Part shown: piece by piece, positions 32,823 to 45,900 of the stretch
Position numbering within the stretch: position 1 is the first letter of the stretch
Layout: the number at the start of each line of letters is the position of its first letter
DNA from: Folioceros fuciformis
Taxonomy: Eukaryota; Anthocerotophyta; Anthocerotopsida; Anthocerotales
NCBI GenBank assembly: GCA_049999805.1
Contig: JBNGIO010006064.1
Span: 1-64,000 of the forward strand
Direction: 5' to 3'
Length of the DNA: 64,000 nucleotides
Program-made: the position numbers and the translations under genes
The notes under the pieces: generated by a model
The model's input: the letters and a program-made list of their open reading frames with translations, nothing else
The model's database searches: none
What the model was told of the DNA's origin: nothing

Positions 32823-33797
32823 TCAGGTGAGCTGCAGGGACTGCAACGCGACCTTGGCAGCAACAGAGGCCCGGCTGTGTAGCGCATACTGCATGGCGTG
32901 CGTTAGCCGCTGCAGAGTGTCGGTGCATTCCATGGCCGCCAGGCGCTGCTGCAGCAGTGCGTGCAGATCGGCAGGAGAGGCTCCCGACACAGGCTGCAGA
33001 GCCGCGAAAGACAGCCGCTCCTCGGGAGACACGAAGTGGAGCAAACCTGCGGCCTCCAGCTCCGGCACCGGCGCCTGCTGCGCCCACTGCATGGCGCGCT
33101 CCAGCGGCGTCTGCATTTGCTCGTTCAGCGAGCGCACCCGGAGCTTGAGCTGGAGATACTGCACCTGAGCAAGCGTCTTCTTGAGCTCCTCGGCGGCCAC
33201 TCCCGTCGCCAGGTCCGCGTCCCCATCCGAGGGCCGCTCGTCCACCAGCGGCTCCACTCTGGCCTGCAGGAAAGGCTGAGTCTTGGTCACCTCCACCAGA
33301 GACAGCCGCGCCACGCCCTGCACTGTCACCAGCGCGCCTCCCATCTCCAGGCGCTTCACACCCAGGACGCGGCACAGGCAGGCGTGGGAGGCCACCATGC
33401 TTTGCTGCTGATGCTGCTGGACCAAGATGTGCGACAGGAGGCGGTCTGGTCGCCGCAACACCGCGTCTAACAGCGCCAGGAACCGGGCTTCGTACAGATG
33501 CAGCGACTTGGTAGATCCGGGCACCATCACCTCCGCGGGGCTAAAGGGGAGGCAGGCTAGCTCCAAGTCCTGCTTCTTCTCCGCGCACAGAACCCTAACC
33601 TGAACCTTTCCCTGTCGACCATTGCGATGGTGCAATCCTAGCACTCTGGTGGATCTGCTCTCCCTTGCTACACCCTGTCCTTGCTGCTGCTTTGTCCTTG
33701 GTGTTGTTGCCGGCCATGGCGGACGCAGCAACGCTGCCACTCCCGCGCCTGTTCCCATTGCTGCCCCCTGCACTCTCACACCAGCCCAGTACCTCAC
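32823..33797 (-). CDS. LON N-terminal (substrate-binding) domain protein, probably plastid-targeted
   Basis: A single uninterrupted frame of 324 codons. The first about 75 residues are Ala/Arg/Thr/Gln-rich and poor in acidic residues, like a chloroplast transit peptide. The LON-N fold follows: LELACLPFSPAEVMVPGSTK, LHLYEARFLALLDAVL, SHACLCRVLGVKRLEMGGAL and VTVQGVARLSLVEV. A helical C-terminal part ends ALHSRASVAAKVALQSLQLT. No AAA+ or protease domain follows, as in the stand-alone plant LON-N proteins. Those are thought to bind substrates, but their exact role is unclear. It lies 178 bp upstream of the Pro-X carboxypeptidase on the same strand. An alternative start is Met14 (MGTGAGVAALL). 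Confidence 0.88.
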   Translation of the reverse strand: MRYWAGVRVQGAAMGTGAGVAALLRPPWPATTPRTKQQQGQGVARESRSTRVLGLHHRNGRQGKVQVRVLCAEKKQDLELACLPFSPAEVMVPGSTKSLHLYEARFLALLDAVLRRPDRLLSHILVQQHQQQSMVASHACLCRVLGVKRLEMGGALVTVQGVARLSLVEVTKTQPFLQARVEPLVDERPSDGDADLATGVAAEELKKTLAQVQYLQLKLRVRSLNEQMQTPLERAMQWAQQAPVPELEAAGLLHFVSPEERLSFAALQPVSGASPADLHALLQQRLAAMECTDTLQRLTHAMQYALHSRASVAAKVALQSLQLT

Positions 33798-35007
33798 CGG
33801 CCTGTCACAACGTAGGTGGTCAACCGAACCTGATCTTCACCTTGCTCCCTGGTTTGCCCTAACCTCATGGGCAGCAGCAGATTCGCCTTCTGCCCCTCGT
33901 TCACTTGTAATCTAGCTGCCTCACTGAAAAGCTGTGCTCCTCATCTGCCTCAACCAAAACATCCGGAAACGCCTCCAGCTCCTAAGCTTCAAGTCTGCGC
34001 CTTCTTCAGAACTCCCCAAATGCGAATCTGATATCGGCAATCGGTGGTGCCAATGTTATGACTTGGTTGCAAATGGAATGAACGAAAAGTCCAAAGAGCT
34101 CCGTCTAAAGAGCTCCCATCTCTTGTCTGTGTTGCGTAACCCCAAGATGAGTAATGGTGTTCCAAGGGACCGCGTAGTTTGTTTGTTCAACGTCAGGAGG
34201 ACACAAATTCCATACTGAGCTTGAAGATTGATTGAACTGCGGGGCTGCGGTCCATCCATATAGTCCATTGAACCGCGGAGCTGCAATCGATCTTGCATAG
34301 AGGTCTCCAACCCACAGACACAACCGAGCATTACGCACATCTTCCCAAGCGGCACAAGAGGAGAAGGCAGGTTAGGTTCTGCAGCTAGCGTTCCATCCCT
34401 GGCCACCCTGGTCCATGGACGCTGCTCTTAGCATTACCATGGATGTGCAACGGAAGATTCACAAGGGACGAGAATTGCAACATTCCGCATCGCCTACAAG
34501 CGATTGTCTTTCAGCCGATGCCGCAAGATGGCTGGCGCTGAAGTTGGGAAAATATTGATCTTAAGACGCGGATGCGGAGGAAGGGAGATGGACACGCGCG
34601 ATCGCAAGGGCTGAGCTGATGCGCTTGACCTAGTATGGCGTGCTTCACATCCCGAACAAGGCAACATCAGCGGTCGCGGCAGGAGGAGGATAATAACACT
34701 GGCGATGAATGGCTGCTGTTGGAGGGAGCGTGACGGTAAGCGGGCAGGCACGAGCCTGCGACCTTGCCTCCACGGGCCCTCCTCTTTCCACCCATTTTTA
34801 GTCCACTTGCCACCAGCGCACGACATGATGGGCAGGAAAATCGGCTAGGCAGTTGCCACTGGCATCTCACGGCCTCCATCCTGCTCGCCGCCTTTGGTAT
34901 CTGCTTTGCGCGTTTTGGGCCTTGGGCGATATCACCAGCAGCTGCTTCTGCTGCTGCCGGTGCAGCACCAGCACCGTCACCTCCCGTGCCTGTCATGTGA
35001 CTTGCTC
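33798..35007. other. Divergent intergenic region between the LON-domain gene and VPS50
   Basis: No supported gene. About 1.2 kb that must contain both promoters. A short repeated phrase (TTGAACTGCGGGGCTGC near 34220, TTGAACCGCGGAGCTGC near 34268) is present. Open frames here are short and without recognisable motifs. Confidence 0.5.
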
Positions 35008-38000
35008 ATGGATCTCAAGAATCTCGGCGGAAAATGGCTGCAAACAGTCAAATCAGCTGGGGCTATGAACATCCTCGGCTCTGCTGCCCCCGATCGGCCC
35101 GAGGTGAGCTCACTTTCCGATTTGCATGGTCTCTAGCTTCCGTACTAGAGATCTTGGATGCTGTACCTGGGCCGAAGCCAGCCAAATTTTAACCATGCTT
35201 GCACTTGCTTGTGCAGATTCCGGCACGAGCTGCTGCCGCAGCTGCGGCTGCCTTGCAGATTGCGGGCCCTCCCCAAGCTCCGAGGGTAAGTCGTCCCTCC
35301 AATTCTGCCGTGCCTTCAGCATTTGCCAAACCGACAAGGGAACCCCCAGAGGAACTGGAGGAGTGCTTTTTTGGGCAGGCAAGTCGTGCAATTAAACATT
35401 TTACTCTTGTGGGCACTTCATGTGCGTTGCTACAAGCAACTCATTTTGTTGCGGCTTAGCTTCAACAGGAATTTGATCCCGTCAGACACATGTTGGAACA
35501 TATTCCTACCGAATCTTTGGACCAAACTTTCTTTGATAACAAGGTACAATTCTGGGCATGTCACGGACCCACAGTTTTTGCACAAGGACATGGACTCCTT
35601 GAAGTCTCTCATAGCCAAATGTACTCAGGTTGCGGTAAGGATGGCGCAACTAGACTTGATTACGCAAAAGTTGTCAAAGCAAGTCATGGAACATCACGAA
35701 GAGATGGGTTGGTTATTATATCGATGTCTTGCGCTGCATTACATGTCTAGTGACTGAGCCAAAGTTTGTGCGTCAAAGTCCTCGTTTTTATTCCACGAGG
35801 AAGTTTTGTTTCCTGCATTTAAGGTTCCTCATAGATTTTGTCTTATCAAGTTGCGGTTTTAAGCACGCAAAGTCGGGATGTGAGAAGCGGTCAGCATATA
35901 CCAAGCCCTTTTTATCAGTCTGACAGTTTATGTATTTTTACTGTCTCTGATGTCAACAGTGAGAGGAATGGAACTGGTTACCGAGCTTGACAAAGATCTG
36001 CAGGTCTCAAGTATAATAAGCAAGGTGCCAGGAGAAATCTCACTCCCCTTATAACTTGACACGGACATGTCGCATGAATCTGAGTCTTCCTTCTGCAATG
36101 TCGCATGTCGCGAGCTAAGTCAAATTTGTCCGCTCACATTTGCTTCTGAATGTAACGTGTATAGCGTTAGTTTGGGCATGATCTTGAGAATTGCATTATG
36201 CTGTTCCTTTTTCCTATTCCCTGTTATGCTGCAACTGTTCCTGTCCGCAGAATGGCCGAAGGCACCTCTTTTTGGCTATGCACGAAGTATCACAGGATCT
36301 GGTTGTTTCAGCAAATGTTAGGAAAAAACAGGTTTTGCTGGTGGGTCCAAGTAGGTTCTTTCACTCCTCTAACTGAATGTCGCATGAAATTGTTCTCTTG
36401 AAGTAGAGTGGGCTCTTCTTACATGCCTCTGTACATACAGGACATGCTTCCTGTTGTGGAGAGGATACAGCACTCGATTGACCTGCAGTCGAGGCTTCAG
36501 AGTATGGTTGATGAAGGAGATTATGCAAGGGTGAGCTTCCCACGGGTTTGTTGGCAACTGATGCCTGTATGTCGTAAAGGAAGAGCTATACAATCACTGT
36601 CTTGCATGAATCACTTGATGACCTTTTAGATTTGCCCATGAGCAAGTCTCCCCTTGACGATCCATCTTGTGCAGGCACTGCAAACGTGTTCAGAATGTAT
36701 GATGCATCTCAATGAGTTCTCAGAACTTGCAGCTATCAAGGAAATGAATCACAGCATTGAGGTAAATCACAGTTAGTGGGCCTCCTGCCAACGATGGCCT
36801 TCGTTGCAAATATTCCTAATGCCTCGCTATTTGCTTCTCACCTTGTTGACAAATGAATGCACGGAATTTAAGAACTGTTTCTTTTTGTTTGCCTTATTTC
36901 AGCACGAACTGTGTATGTTTCAGGAGTGGCTTCAGGGAACCATTGAAAAAGTGGATGCAGTTCTGCAGAATGTCTGCCGTAAATTCCAACCCGAAGGCTA
37001 TCTCACTGTGAGTAGTTTCAGGTCGTCCAGGGCTTCATCGCCGTGGTACAGGCAGTCATTTCCTATTTGCGATCCTCTCATTTTGTCTCGCTGGCCAGGA
37101 GACCATCAATTGTCTTGCAGGACAAACTGCAATATCAAGTTCAGTCGTCTTTCTTTCTTGCAGGTGCTTGATGCGTATTCTGTGATGGATGATATTGTTG
37201 GCCTTGGAGAAAAGGTCCAAACGTTTTTTGCTCAGACTGCTGTCTCTGAGACACACAAGGTGATCAAGGACTTGGTAAATCAGGTGAGGTTTCACATGAT
37301 TCCGGCTGTGCTGGCTAAGGAACTTGTATCTGGTGCATGTAGCACCTGTGTGTTTTCATGATGAATCGCAGGCCTGCATGGAACAATTTCACCGTCAATT
37401 GGTAACCTGTTTCTTGTTTGTGGCAGGAGGAGGATGCTCAGGTTGCGCTGAGGAAGAGCAGGTAGGCAAAAGCTGCAGACTGTTGCTGAGTAGACCTTGG
37501 TCTTCTTCTCATACTGAAACGTGTGAGATACATTTGATGTAGGCTGCCATACAACGATTTATGTTTGCAGCTCCCAGAATCCAAGTTCAGGCCATGTTTA
37601 TCCAAAATTCTGGAAGTCTTATTTGACCTCCTGTGTTCATACTATCAGATGATGACTTTCCAGCAATTTCATAAGGTGAGCTCAATAATGTTTCATTCAA
37701 GGTTTGGATTTGGTATCTGAATATGGTGAGTGTGGTTTAGGGTTGTGTCTAGCAGAGTGTTGTACAGTTGTAGCTCATGCACCCAAATCTCAGAAATATG
37801 TGCTTTGCTTGAGTTGCATGTAGTAGGGTAAGGGTGCAGTAGCTAAGCCATTGTGGAGCCACTGCTAGCCAAACACAGCATGGTTAACAAGCTTCAAGGG
37901 TCGGCTATTGTCATTGTGGGCATGGTTTTGCTTGCTACCTCTTACCAATTGTGTAATAGGCCGTAGATGAAGATGCCCAGAGAGGCTCACAACTCCATCC

Positions 38001-41000
38001 TTTGTCTAATGGGAAGCGCCAGCTTTCATTGATTCATCCTTTGCCTCTGACTGATGCCACTAGCAATGTGGAATCTCAAGTCGTTAGACAAGACTCATCT
38101 CAGCAGGTCACTACCACTGTATCGGGATACCTATTGCAACAGGATGCTGCCAACAGGTTAGATGCAGGTGAAGCGACACTGTTATCTCAACCTCCACTAG
38201 GGGAACGTGCGGTCATCATGGGAAGTGAGGCGTTGTCCAATCGCGCTCGACAAGGTTCAGCAATCAGTGTTGGGGCCGCCCTGGAAAAGGGGAGGAAAAC
38301 TGTCTGGGAACTTGCTGCTCGTCGCGTTTCTGCTCTACTCTCATCTGATGCACTTTGTGCAAGCAGCCCACATCATTTTCTCAGGAGCCTTGATTGGGTA
38401 AACAAGTTTATATTAGCAGGAGAGGCTTTCTGTGGTGCTGAAGCAGTGTCTTTGAGATCAAAGCTTCTGAAGCAGAGTGAGAAGTACTTTGGCACTTTCC
38501 ACCGGCAAAATCTTGAGGTGATTACTGTTGCAGTGGTTCAAATAAACTATATGCAGGTTGTTGGTGCAGGACTGCCTTGGTCCATAACTGTTGGTTGCAC
38601 TGTCTGCAGTGCAACTCACCCAGATGTAGCGTTGCCTGATCTGTTAACAGGTAATGCGAATGATGCTGGAAAAGGAGTCATGGCAGCAACTTTCGGCAAC
38701 AGCGCTTCAGGCTGTGAACTTAGCTGGCCTCACTGGAGAAGGTGGTTCTGTTCTAGCCATCCAAGGTACCCAAGCACAAGTGGCAGGAGAACGTATGGAG
38801 AAAAGCAGTACCCAGACTGGGTTTTCAACATGGTTGCAGGGGGGGAACCCCTTTACTAACACACACACATTGCATGTTGAGGGAGACAAGCTGGAAAATT
38901 CAATGGGTGGAATCAATGGGACTTCAACTGAACCAGGGGGTTCTGGAGATGATGAAAGTGAGGATGAGGATCTACTTGCAGACTTTATCGATGAAGATAG
39001 TCAGCTGCCGAGTCGCTTGTCAATTAGTGCAAAGTTAATGCAGGGTACAGTCAAGCAGTCACAGGGCCAAGGAATCGAGGGCTTCACGCTTACAGGTTCA
39101 GCTGTAAGCATGCTGAGGTGTGCTCTTGATTGCCTTGATACTTCCACCGAATACTGTTTCTGTTTTTCGTGTTTGACAAGCTAGTCCTGTTGAAATTACC
39201 ACTAGCTAGCAGCAGCCATTTGATTGGTTTCATTTCTTCAGATACATGGATAAATATGCCAGGTTAATGCAAATGTTGCAACCAATCTCTGTAGATGTCA
39301 TGAAGGTATATTTTCAGTGTTGCGGTTTCTTTGCTATTACTTTTTAGTTCATAGGCTTCACAGCGGGTGCAAATCCCAAAGCAAGTGGTAACTGTCTGTT
39401 TATTCACAGGGGTTGTGTCAATTCTTCGAGCTGTACTTTTTCACTATATTCAAGGTATTTGGGCAGCGAGATGCTTTCAGTGTGGCGAGAAGCCAGGCAG
39501 ATGCTCCTGCACGTGAGTTGCCTTGGTAGTGTGGCGCCGGTTGTTTACCCTTACTGTATGTAATGCTGTTCTAATGGAGTAGGAATAACCACCGTGTAAT
39601 TGTCATTGCGATGCAACTGTTCGTGACGCTTTGTTGTGTTCATTATGTTATCAGTAATAACAGCACGTCTAAGAACGACCTTGGTCAGAATATCCCAAGG
39701 CCTAGAAGAACAGCGAATGAAATCTCAAGGACCTGATGGCACTATCCCTAGTTCTCCTGGTGCTCCTAGCCATGCACATGGATTCACAGAGGGATCTCCT
39801 ATGAGTCCGGGCCAAGCTGGCCCACCATATACTACTTCCATGAGCAAAATGTATGATATCAAGGTGAAATGTCGTGAAGTACTTACTCCTAAATATCATT
39901 CTGTATAGCATTATTGAAGATGCTCTCATTTGCAGTTGATACCATTTCTCTGCAGGAAAGGACTGTTGCTGCTGAGTCTTTGATGTGTATGGCCCAAATC
40001 CTGAGAAAGTCGCGGACTCATCTCCAAGTGATGCTCCCACAGGATAGTCTAACGTCGACAGAACAGTTCTATTCCAGAACGGTTAGCTTACTCTGATAGC
40101 ACTTGCATGGAGCAGTGACATTGTAGTTTGGTTATTTCACTCTTCAGCATTTGCTCAGGCATATTTCGTTCCCAAACAGTTTTCTTTGCTGCGTTATCAA
40201 ACAGGTAGATGCTGCTCCGGATCTGAGGGAGCATGTGTATAGAACGTTGGCACGAAGTCTCCTGAATGTTGGAGGGTAATGTCCCTGAACCAAGTAGTGT
40301 TCTTAAGGTTTAACTAGGCTGAAGTTGGCTACTGGTTGTTTGTTAGGATTCCTCTTTTGCCTCCTTCGGATTTAGATACGAATTATGATCACTGTTTATG
40401 TTGGCATGTCTCTTATGTCTTGCAGGTATGGTGATCGGATCTCGAATGTCCGTTGGGAATTGAAAGACTTAGGACTTGAACACAACGGGTAATTTGTTTC
40501 ATCCATTATCTTGAGGTGCCGATTGACCCACCCGTGCTACCGATGAAGCCTTTGAGCTAGAGGAACTGCCAGGCTCTGAATGACGAGGGTTTTGGATGAG
40601 AAATAGTTTGAGGCCTCTTAAACGATGTATCACGACTGTGGTGCCTCAGAAAATTGTCTGTTATCTGTTTCTGTTGAGCACCTTTGCTGGATCTGTCTTC
40701 CAGGCACATTGATTTGCTATTAGGGGAGTACAAACGGTTCCTGAAGACATTGAGCAACGAAGCCATCCCCAAAGAGGTCCGAACATCTCCTCTTTACTGG
40801 TTGTCATCTGATTCATAAGTTATTGATCGACCTCCAGCTTGGATCTCCTGTACGCCAGCTTTTTTCGCTCTGCCTTCAGCTGTGAAGGGATGGTAAAGGG
40901 TTCTGTGCATTATAACCTGCCCCTTTACCGTTCGACCGGTGCTAAGTACTGTCTCCAGCTAGAATGGTCAACATCCATTTGCTTTCGTGGTGTCCGCACT

Positions 41001-41684
41001 TGTACAATGCACAGAACTTTGCAAGTCAACAGGCTTTGTGTGCAGCAGGTATTGGAGCTTTTCTTGGAGTATGGGGTGGACACATTAGCCGAAACTCTGC
41101 TAGAGGGCTTGTCCCGCGTCAAAAGATGCAACAATGAAGGCCGTGCGTTGATGTCCTTGGACCTTCAGGTGAGGCAGCGTGGTTTGTTCCAAATTGGTTA
41201 TTTCACAACAATGGCGGAAACTTCTGCCAGTCTTGGCAATTCATGACACGGTTATCTGCAGGTCCTGATAAATGGCCTGCAGAAGCTAGCACCGCCGAAG
41301 CTGAGAACAAATTTGCAGATTGTGGAAACCTACATCAAGGTAGTGTCGTGTCATGGCTGCCTTGAAAGTTTTGCTGAGAACTTATTAACCCACTCATGTT
41401 CCACCAGGCGTTCTACCTACCGGAGGCAGAGTACTTGCATTGGATCCGCACACACCCTGTAAACCTACACCTGTCCCTGCCTGCATGTAGTGTGCTGCGT
41501 TCATTCCCGTTCACCATAACTCAAACTATGCTGAGAATGCCTCCGTTGGTTATGCCGTGTGATGTTGCAGGAGTATACGAAGACGCAAATTGTCGCCCTC
41601 GTTAATCTAGCGGCTGCTGCGAATAATTGGAAACGGAAAAGCAGGCTGGAGATACTGGAAAAAATTGATGCGGTTGATAGTTGA
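35008..41684 (+). CDS. VPS50: VPS50/syndetin (CCDC132), EARP complex subunit
   Basis: Twenty-five exons join to about 1,085 codons, close to plant VPS50. The first exon reads MDLKNLGGKWLQTVKSAGAM and the second DRPEIPARAAAAAAAALQ, a plant-specific start. Later blocks are EFDPVRHMLEHIP, KLSKQVMEHHEEM, ISKNGRRHLFLAMHEVSQDL, VVERIQHSIDLQSRLQSMVD, EEWLQGTIEKVDAVLQNVC, VLDAYSVMDDIVGLGEKVQ and RLPYNDLCLQLPESKFRPCL. A long Ser/Gly/acidic exon (38651-39117) precedes the C-terminal helical part, which ends WKRKSRLEILEKIDAVDS. Exon 2 appears to end at 35378 with a GC donor (CAG|GCAAGT). With VPS51, VPS52 and VPS53 it forms the EARP tether, which recycles endosomal cargo. Main exons: 35008-35103, 35217-35378, 35469-35543, 35575-35707, 37960-38517, 38651-39117, 41571-41684. 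Confidence 0.94.
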
Positions 41685-42966
41685 CATGACGCTGCGTCCA
41701 CGAACATGTGACTGCCGCTGTCATGCACCGGATGGTTCACCGCCTTGGTCCTTTTGATTGTGGGATGGAAACCATCTGAAGGCTAGCTCATCTGGTTGCG
41801 GTGAATTCCCAGGGCAGTTGTCTCGGCAAGTTCTCTCACGACCTATCTTTCGGAACATGGCTTGCTCTATTAGACTCTTTGTAAGCTCCCTGCTTTCGTC
41901 CATCTCTACAGTCTTGCGATTGAAAGCGATGTCCTTCGGTTTCTCTAGTTCCAAAGTGCCTATGTGTATGATGTAATGTAATCTTATGATGATTAATTTG
42001 AGGACATGCGGAACTAAAATTGATCGATTGATAGTACTAGGTCGAGTATGAGATTTTTGAGTAAAGAGGAAAAAAGATCCTCTTTTTTTCTCTGCTTCAT
42101 GTTCAACGGCCTTGGTGCCATGGAAGAAAGAAGTGTACCAGGTCTGGTCTGGTCTGGTGGTTGACGTTGGAGACGTACAGGCGATGGAGGCCATCCTTCG
42201 AAAACGAGTGTTTGATGATGCTTTCTTATCGATGTTTTTGTCATGCTAGGAGGCTTTACTGAATAGGCTAGGTTGCTATGTACATTCCAGCAGACCAAGC
42301 CTGCGTATCTTCGATGTTCGAAGCTGGGACAGCTGGGAATCAGGTGGTGTGGCCAGTCTGGGCTGTCTTGTTATCTGACTTCCTCAGGAACTGGATTTCC
42401 TTGAGAGCATCCAGGTTACAAAGCAGCAGAACCTAGAGTGCATACTTGAGTGGCGTAGTCTGCACAAACAGCGCAATTTGGTTGATAGTGTAGGATTGCA
42501 CGCGCCTTGCAGCCATTGGATCCAGAGGTCATAGCTGGTAGATGGTGTGTACCTCCATTACAGTGGTTTAGGCACACGGGATGGCTTGCAGTTTGCACAG
42601 ATTCTGTTCATCAATGCAATATGGAAATGGAAACGAGCGAAGTCTACGGATACGTCCAAGCTGAAGCTGCGACATACGCATCCTGCTTCTCACGCCGTTG
42701 TGAGAAGCCAAGAGCTTGACTGGAGGCCGAGATGTACTATCACGTTGCCGGCTCCTAGACCTTGAGCATTGATAAGTGTGCAGAGGTGGGACCACCGTCT
42801 ATCACCCAGAAATGCGTGCAAGGCGGTTCCGCAAGGAAGAAGGAGAACAACGTTTAACAAGGAAAAATGAGAAAGGGGAAGGAAGATCGAGAACAATGCA
42901 CAACGACGAAGAAGGGAAACAAGGGAAGTCAGATGGATTTATGAACCGGGATCACTTCAGGGTAGA
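41685..42966. other. Convergent 3' region of VPS50 and the PPR gene
   Basis: No clear gene. A possible exon-like scrap (about 42388-42505, DFLESIQVTKQQNLECILEW on the plus strand after a CAG) has no recognised family and no convincing continuation. An AG-rich tract lies at 42830-42930. Confidence 0.4.
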
Positions 42967-45900
42967 TTATCTCGCTTTTCCTGCAACCAGGAAACTAAGC
43001 ACGAGTCCGTCCAAGTCTGTCCACCAGGTCTGCCCTGGCTGCTTCCATGCCTTACATTCTACTCTCCTTGCCTGGATCTCCTCTGCTTGCTTCCACATCT
43101 GAACACTGGTGTATATGTTCGACATAATCACGTATGCCGTGGCATCCATCTCATCCAGGTGGAGTGCTTCGTTGAAGGCATGGATTCCCACCTCCACGTT
43201 GCTCCACTTTTGACAAGCACCCAACAGAGTGTGCCAAATGGAAGCATTCGCGGGTGCAGGCATTGCCCTTACCAAACTTAGTGCCTCATCCAGTCGGCCT
43301 GTCCGCCCCAAGAGATCAACCATGCATGTGTAGTGGTCCACAGTTGGGGGGATGCCGTCCTCCTCCATGCCCTTGAAGTACTCTCTCGCCTTGTTCACAA
43401 GACCCACGTGACTGCATACTGTGAGTACACTGAGGAGTGTGATGCCGCTTGGCTGTATCCCATCCTTTTTCATTCTCTGGACCAAGAGAAAGACCAGTTC
43501 ACTGTCTCCTTGGGACGCGTAGCCTGCAATTAGTGCACTCCAGGACGCAACGTCTCTTTTCGGCAAGGCATCAAACACCTGCTGTGCATCCACCATGCTT
43601 CCAGACTTTCCGTACATGTTTATCAAACTACAGGCCACAAACCCATCAGAAAGAAGCCCTTGGGCCTCAATCTGTGCATGCAGCTCCTTTCCCAGTTGCA
43701 AAGCAGCCAGATCTGCACATGCTTGCAGGAGGCACGCGAATGTCACAGCATTGGGTACAGCAATGCCGCCTAGTTGCATAGCACTGTAAAGATGAAGGGC
43801 TTCCTGGCCCATGCCCTGTTGGGAATAACCTGCAATTAGAGCAGTCCAAGTTACCACATCTTGTTGCACGAGTCCTTCAAACACAAGGCGCGCATCCTCT
43901 AGGCTGCCACATTTTGCGTACATGTTGACCAAGCTGTTGGATACAAACTCATCATCGTGAAGTCCCCGTTCTCTAATTTGAGCATGAAGCTTCTTCCCCA
44001 TCTCCAAAGCTGAGCTGCCCACACTCGCACATGCCTGCAAGAGGCACAGAAATGTCACGGAATTGGGTACAACGATACCTTCTTCTTGCATGCTATTGTA
44101 GAGACAAAGGGCCTCATGTCCCATGCCCTGCCGGGAATACGCACCAAGCATGGCGTTCCACGTTACGACATCTTTTTGAACGAGTCCGTCAAACAACCTT
44201 TCAGCGTCCTCCAAGCTGCCGCACTTGCCATACATGTTGACCAAACTGCTGATCACAAAGCCCTCGCCTTCGTGTCCTTGTTCACTAATTTGCGCATGAA
44301 GCTCCTTCCCTCTTGCCAAAGCTGGGGTGCCAACGCTTGCACATGCCTGCAGCAAACACACCAACGTCACAGAATCAGGTACCGCCATGCCATCTCCTTG
44401 CATAGCACTGTAAAGATGAAGGGCTTCCTGGCCCATGCCCAACTGGGAATATCCTGCAATTAGAGCTGTCCACGTTGCCACATCTTTCTCACAAAGGCCA
44501 TCAAAAACTCTCTGAGCAGCCTCTAGGCTACCACACTTTGAATACATGTTCACCAAACTGTTGACTACAAACAAATCTGCGTCATGTCCTCCTTCACTAA
44601 TTTGAGCGTGAAGCTGCTTCCCTTTCTCCAAAGCTGGGGCGCCAATACTAGCACAAGCCTGTAGGAGATGCACGAATGTAACACAATCTGGTACAGCTGT
44701 GCCTTCTTCTTGCATAGCACTGTAGAGATGTATAGCTTCGTGGCTCATGCCCTGCTGGGAATATCCTGCTATCATGGTATTCCACAACACAGTGTCTTTT
44801 TGAACAAGTCCAGCAAACACGATCTGGGCATCTTCCCAGCTGCCACATTTGACATACATGTTCACCAGACTACTGGATAAGAGCACATCACAAGCAAGCC
44901 CACGCTCTCTAATTTGAGCATGAAGCTGCTTCCCCTTCTCTACCGCTGATGAGCCGACGATTGCACATGCCTGGATCAGGCACACGAAAGTCATGCAATC
45001 AGGTACAGCCATTCCATCTTCTTGCATAGCACTGTATACAGCAAGAGCCTCCTGGCCCATGCCCTGCTGGCAATATCCTAGAATTAAAGCAGTCCATGTC
45101 ACCACATCTTTTTGACCAAGACCATCAAACACTCTCTGAGCATCCTCAAGACTGCCACACTTTGCATACATATTTACCAAGCTGCTAGCTACAAAGGCAT
45201 TGCTTCCCTGTCCTCGTTCTCTAATTTTTAGGTGAAGCTGCTTACCATTTTCCAAAGCTGGAGGGCCCCCACTAGCACATGCCTGTAGCAGGCACACAAA
45301 CGTCACAGAATTTGGTACAGAAGTGCCTTGTTCTTGCATAGCCCGGTAGACCAATAAACTCTCCTGCCACATGCCCTGCTGGGTGTACCCTGCTATTATG
45401 GCATTCCACGTCACGACGTCCTTTTCACCGAGTGCATCAAAGACCCTGCGAGCAGCATCCACACTGCCACACTTTGCATACATGTTCACCAAAGTGTTGG
45501 CAACAAACGCGTCAGCTTCATATCCTCGTCTTCTAATTTCGATGTGAAGCTGTCTCCCCTTCTCCAATGCTGGCATACCCATACTTGCACATGCCTGCAG
45601 AAGTAACAAAAATGTCACAGAATCGGGTGTAGCCAAGCTCTCCTTCAGCATGAAACTGTACAGACCGAGGGCTTCGTGGCCCATGCCCTTCTGGGAGTAT
45701 CCTGCTATCATGGCATTCCACGTCACAACATCTTTCCGATCAAGTCCATCAAACACGTTTTGAGCATCTTCCAAGCTCCCACACTTTGCATACATGTGCA
45801 CCAAGGCATTAGAGACAAACACATCCCTATCAACCCCACCAGCCAGCACGTCAGCATGTACCTGGTGCCCCGTCTCTAAGTCGGATCCCCTTGCACAGGC

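Noticed and set aside
32461-33375. 304-residue minus-strand ORF overlapping the LON-domain gene and the carboxypeptidase start
   Set aside because: Arg/Gly/Ala-rich frame shadow of two supported genes in a GC-rich stretch; no motif.
40925-40945. Additional copy of the GCGCCGG palindrome near the CGACCGGTGC sequence
   Set aside because: Only about nine bases match one arm and no inverted partner is present.
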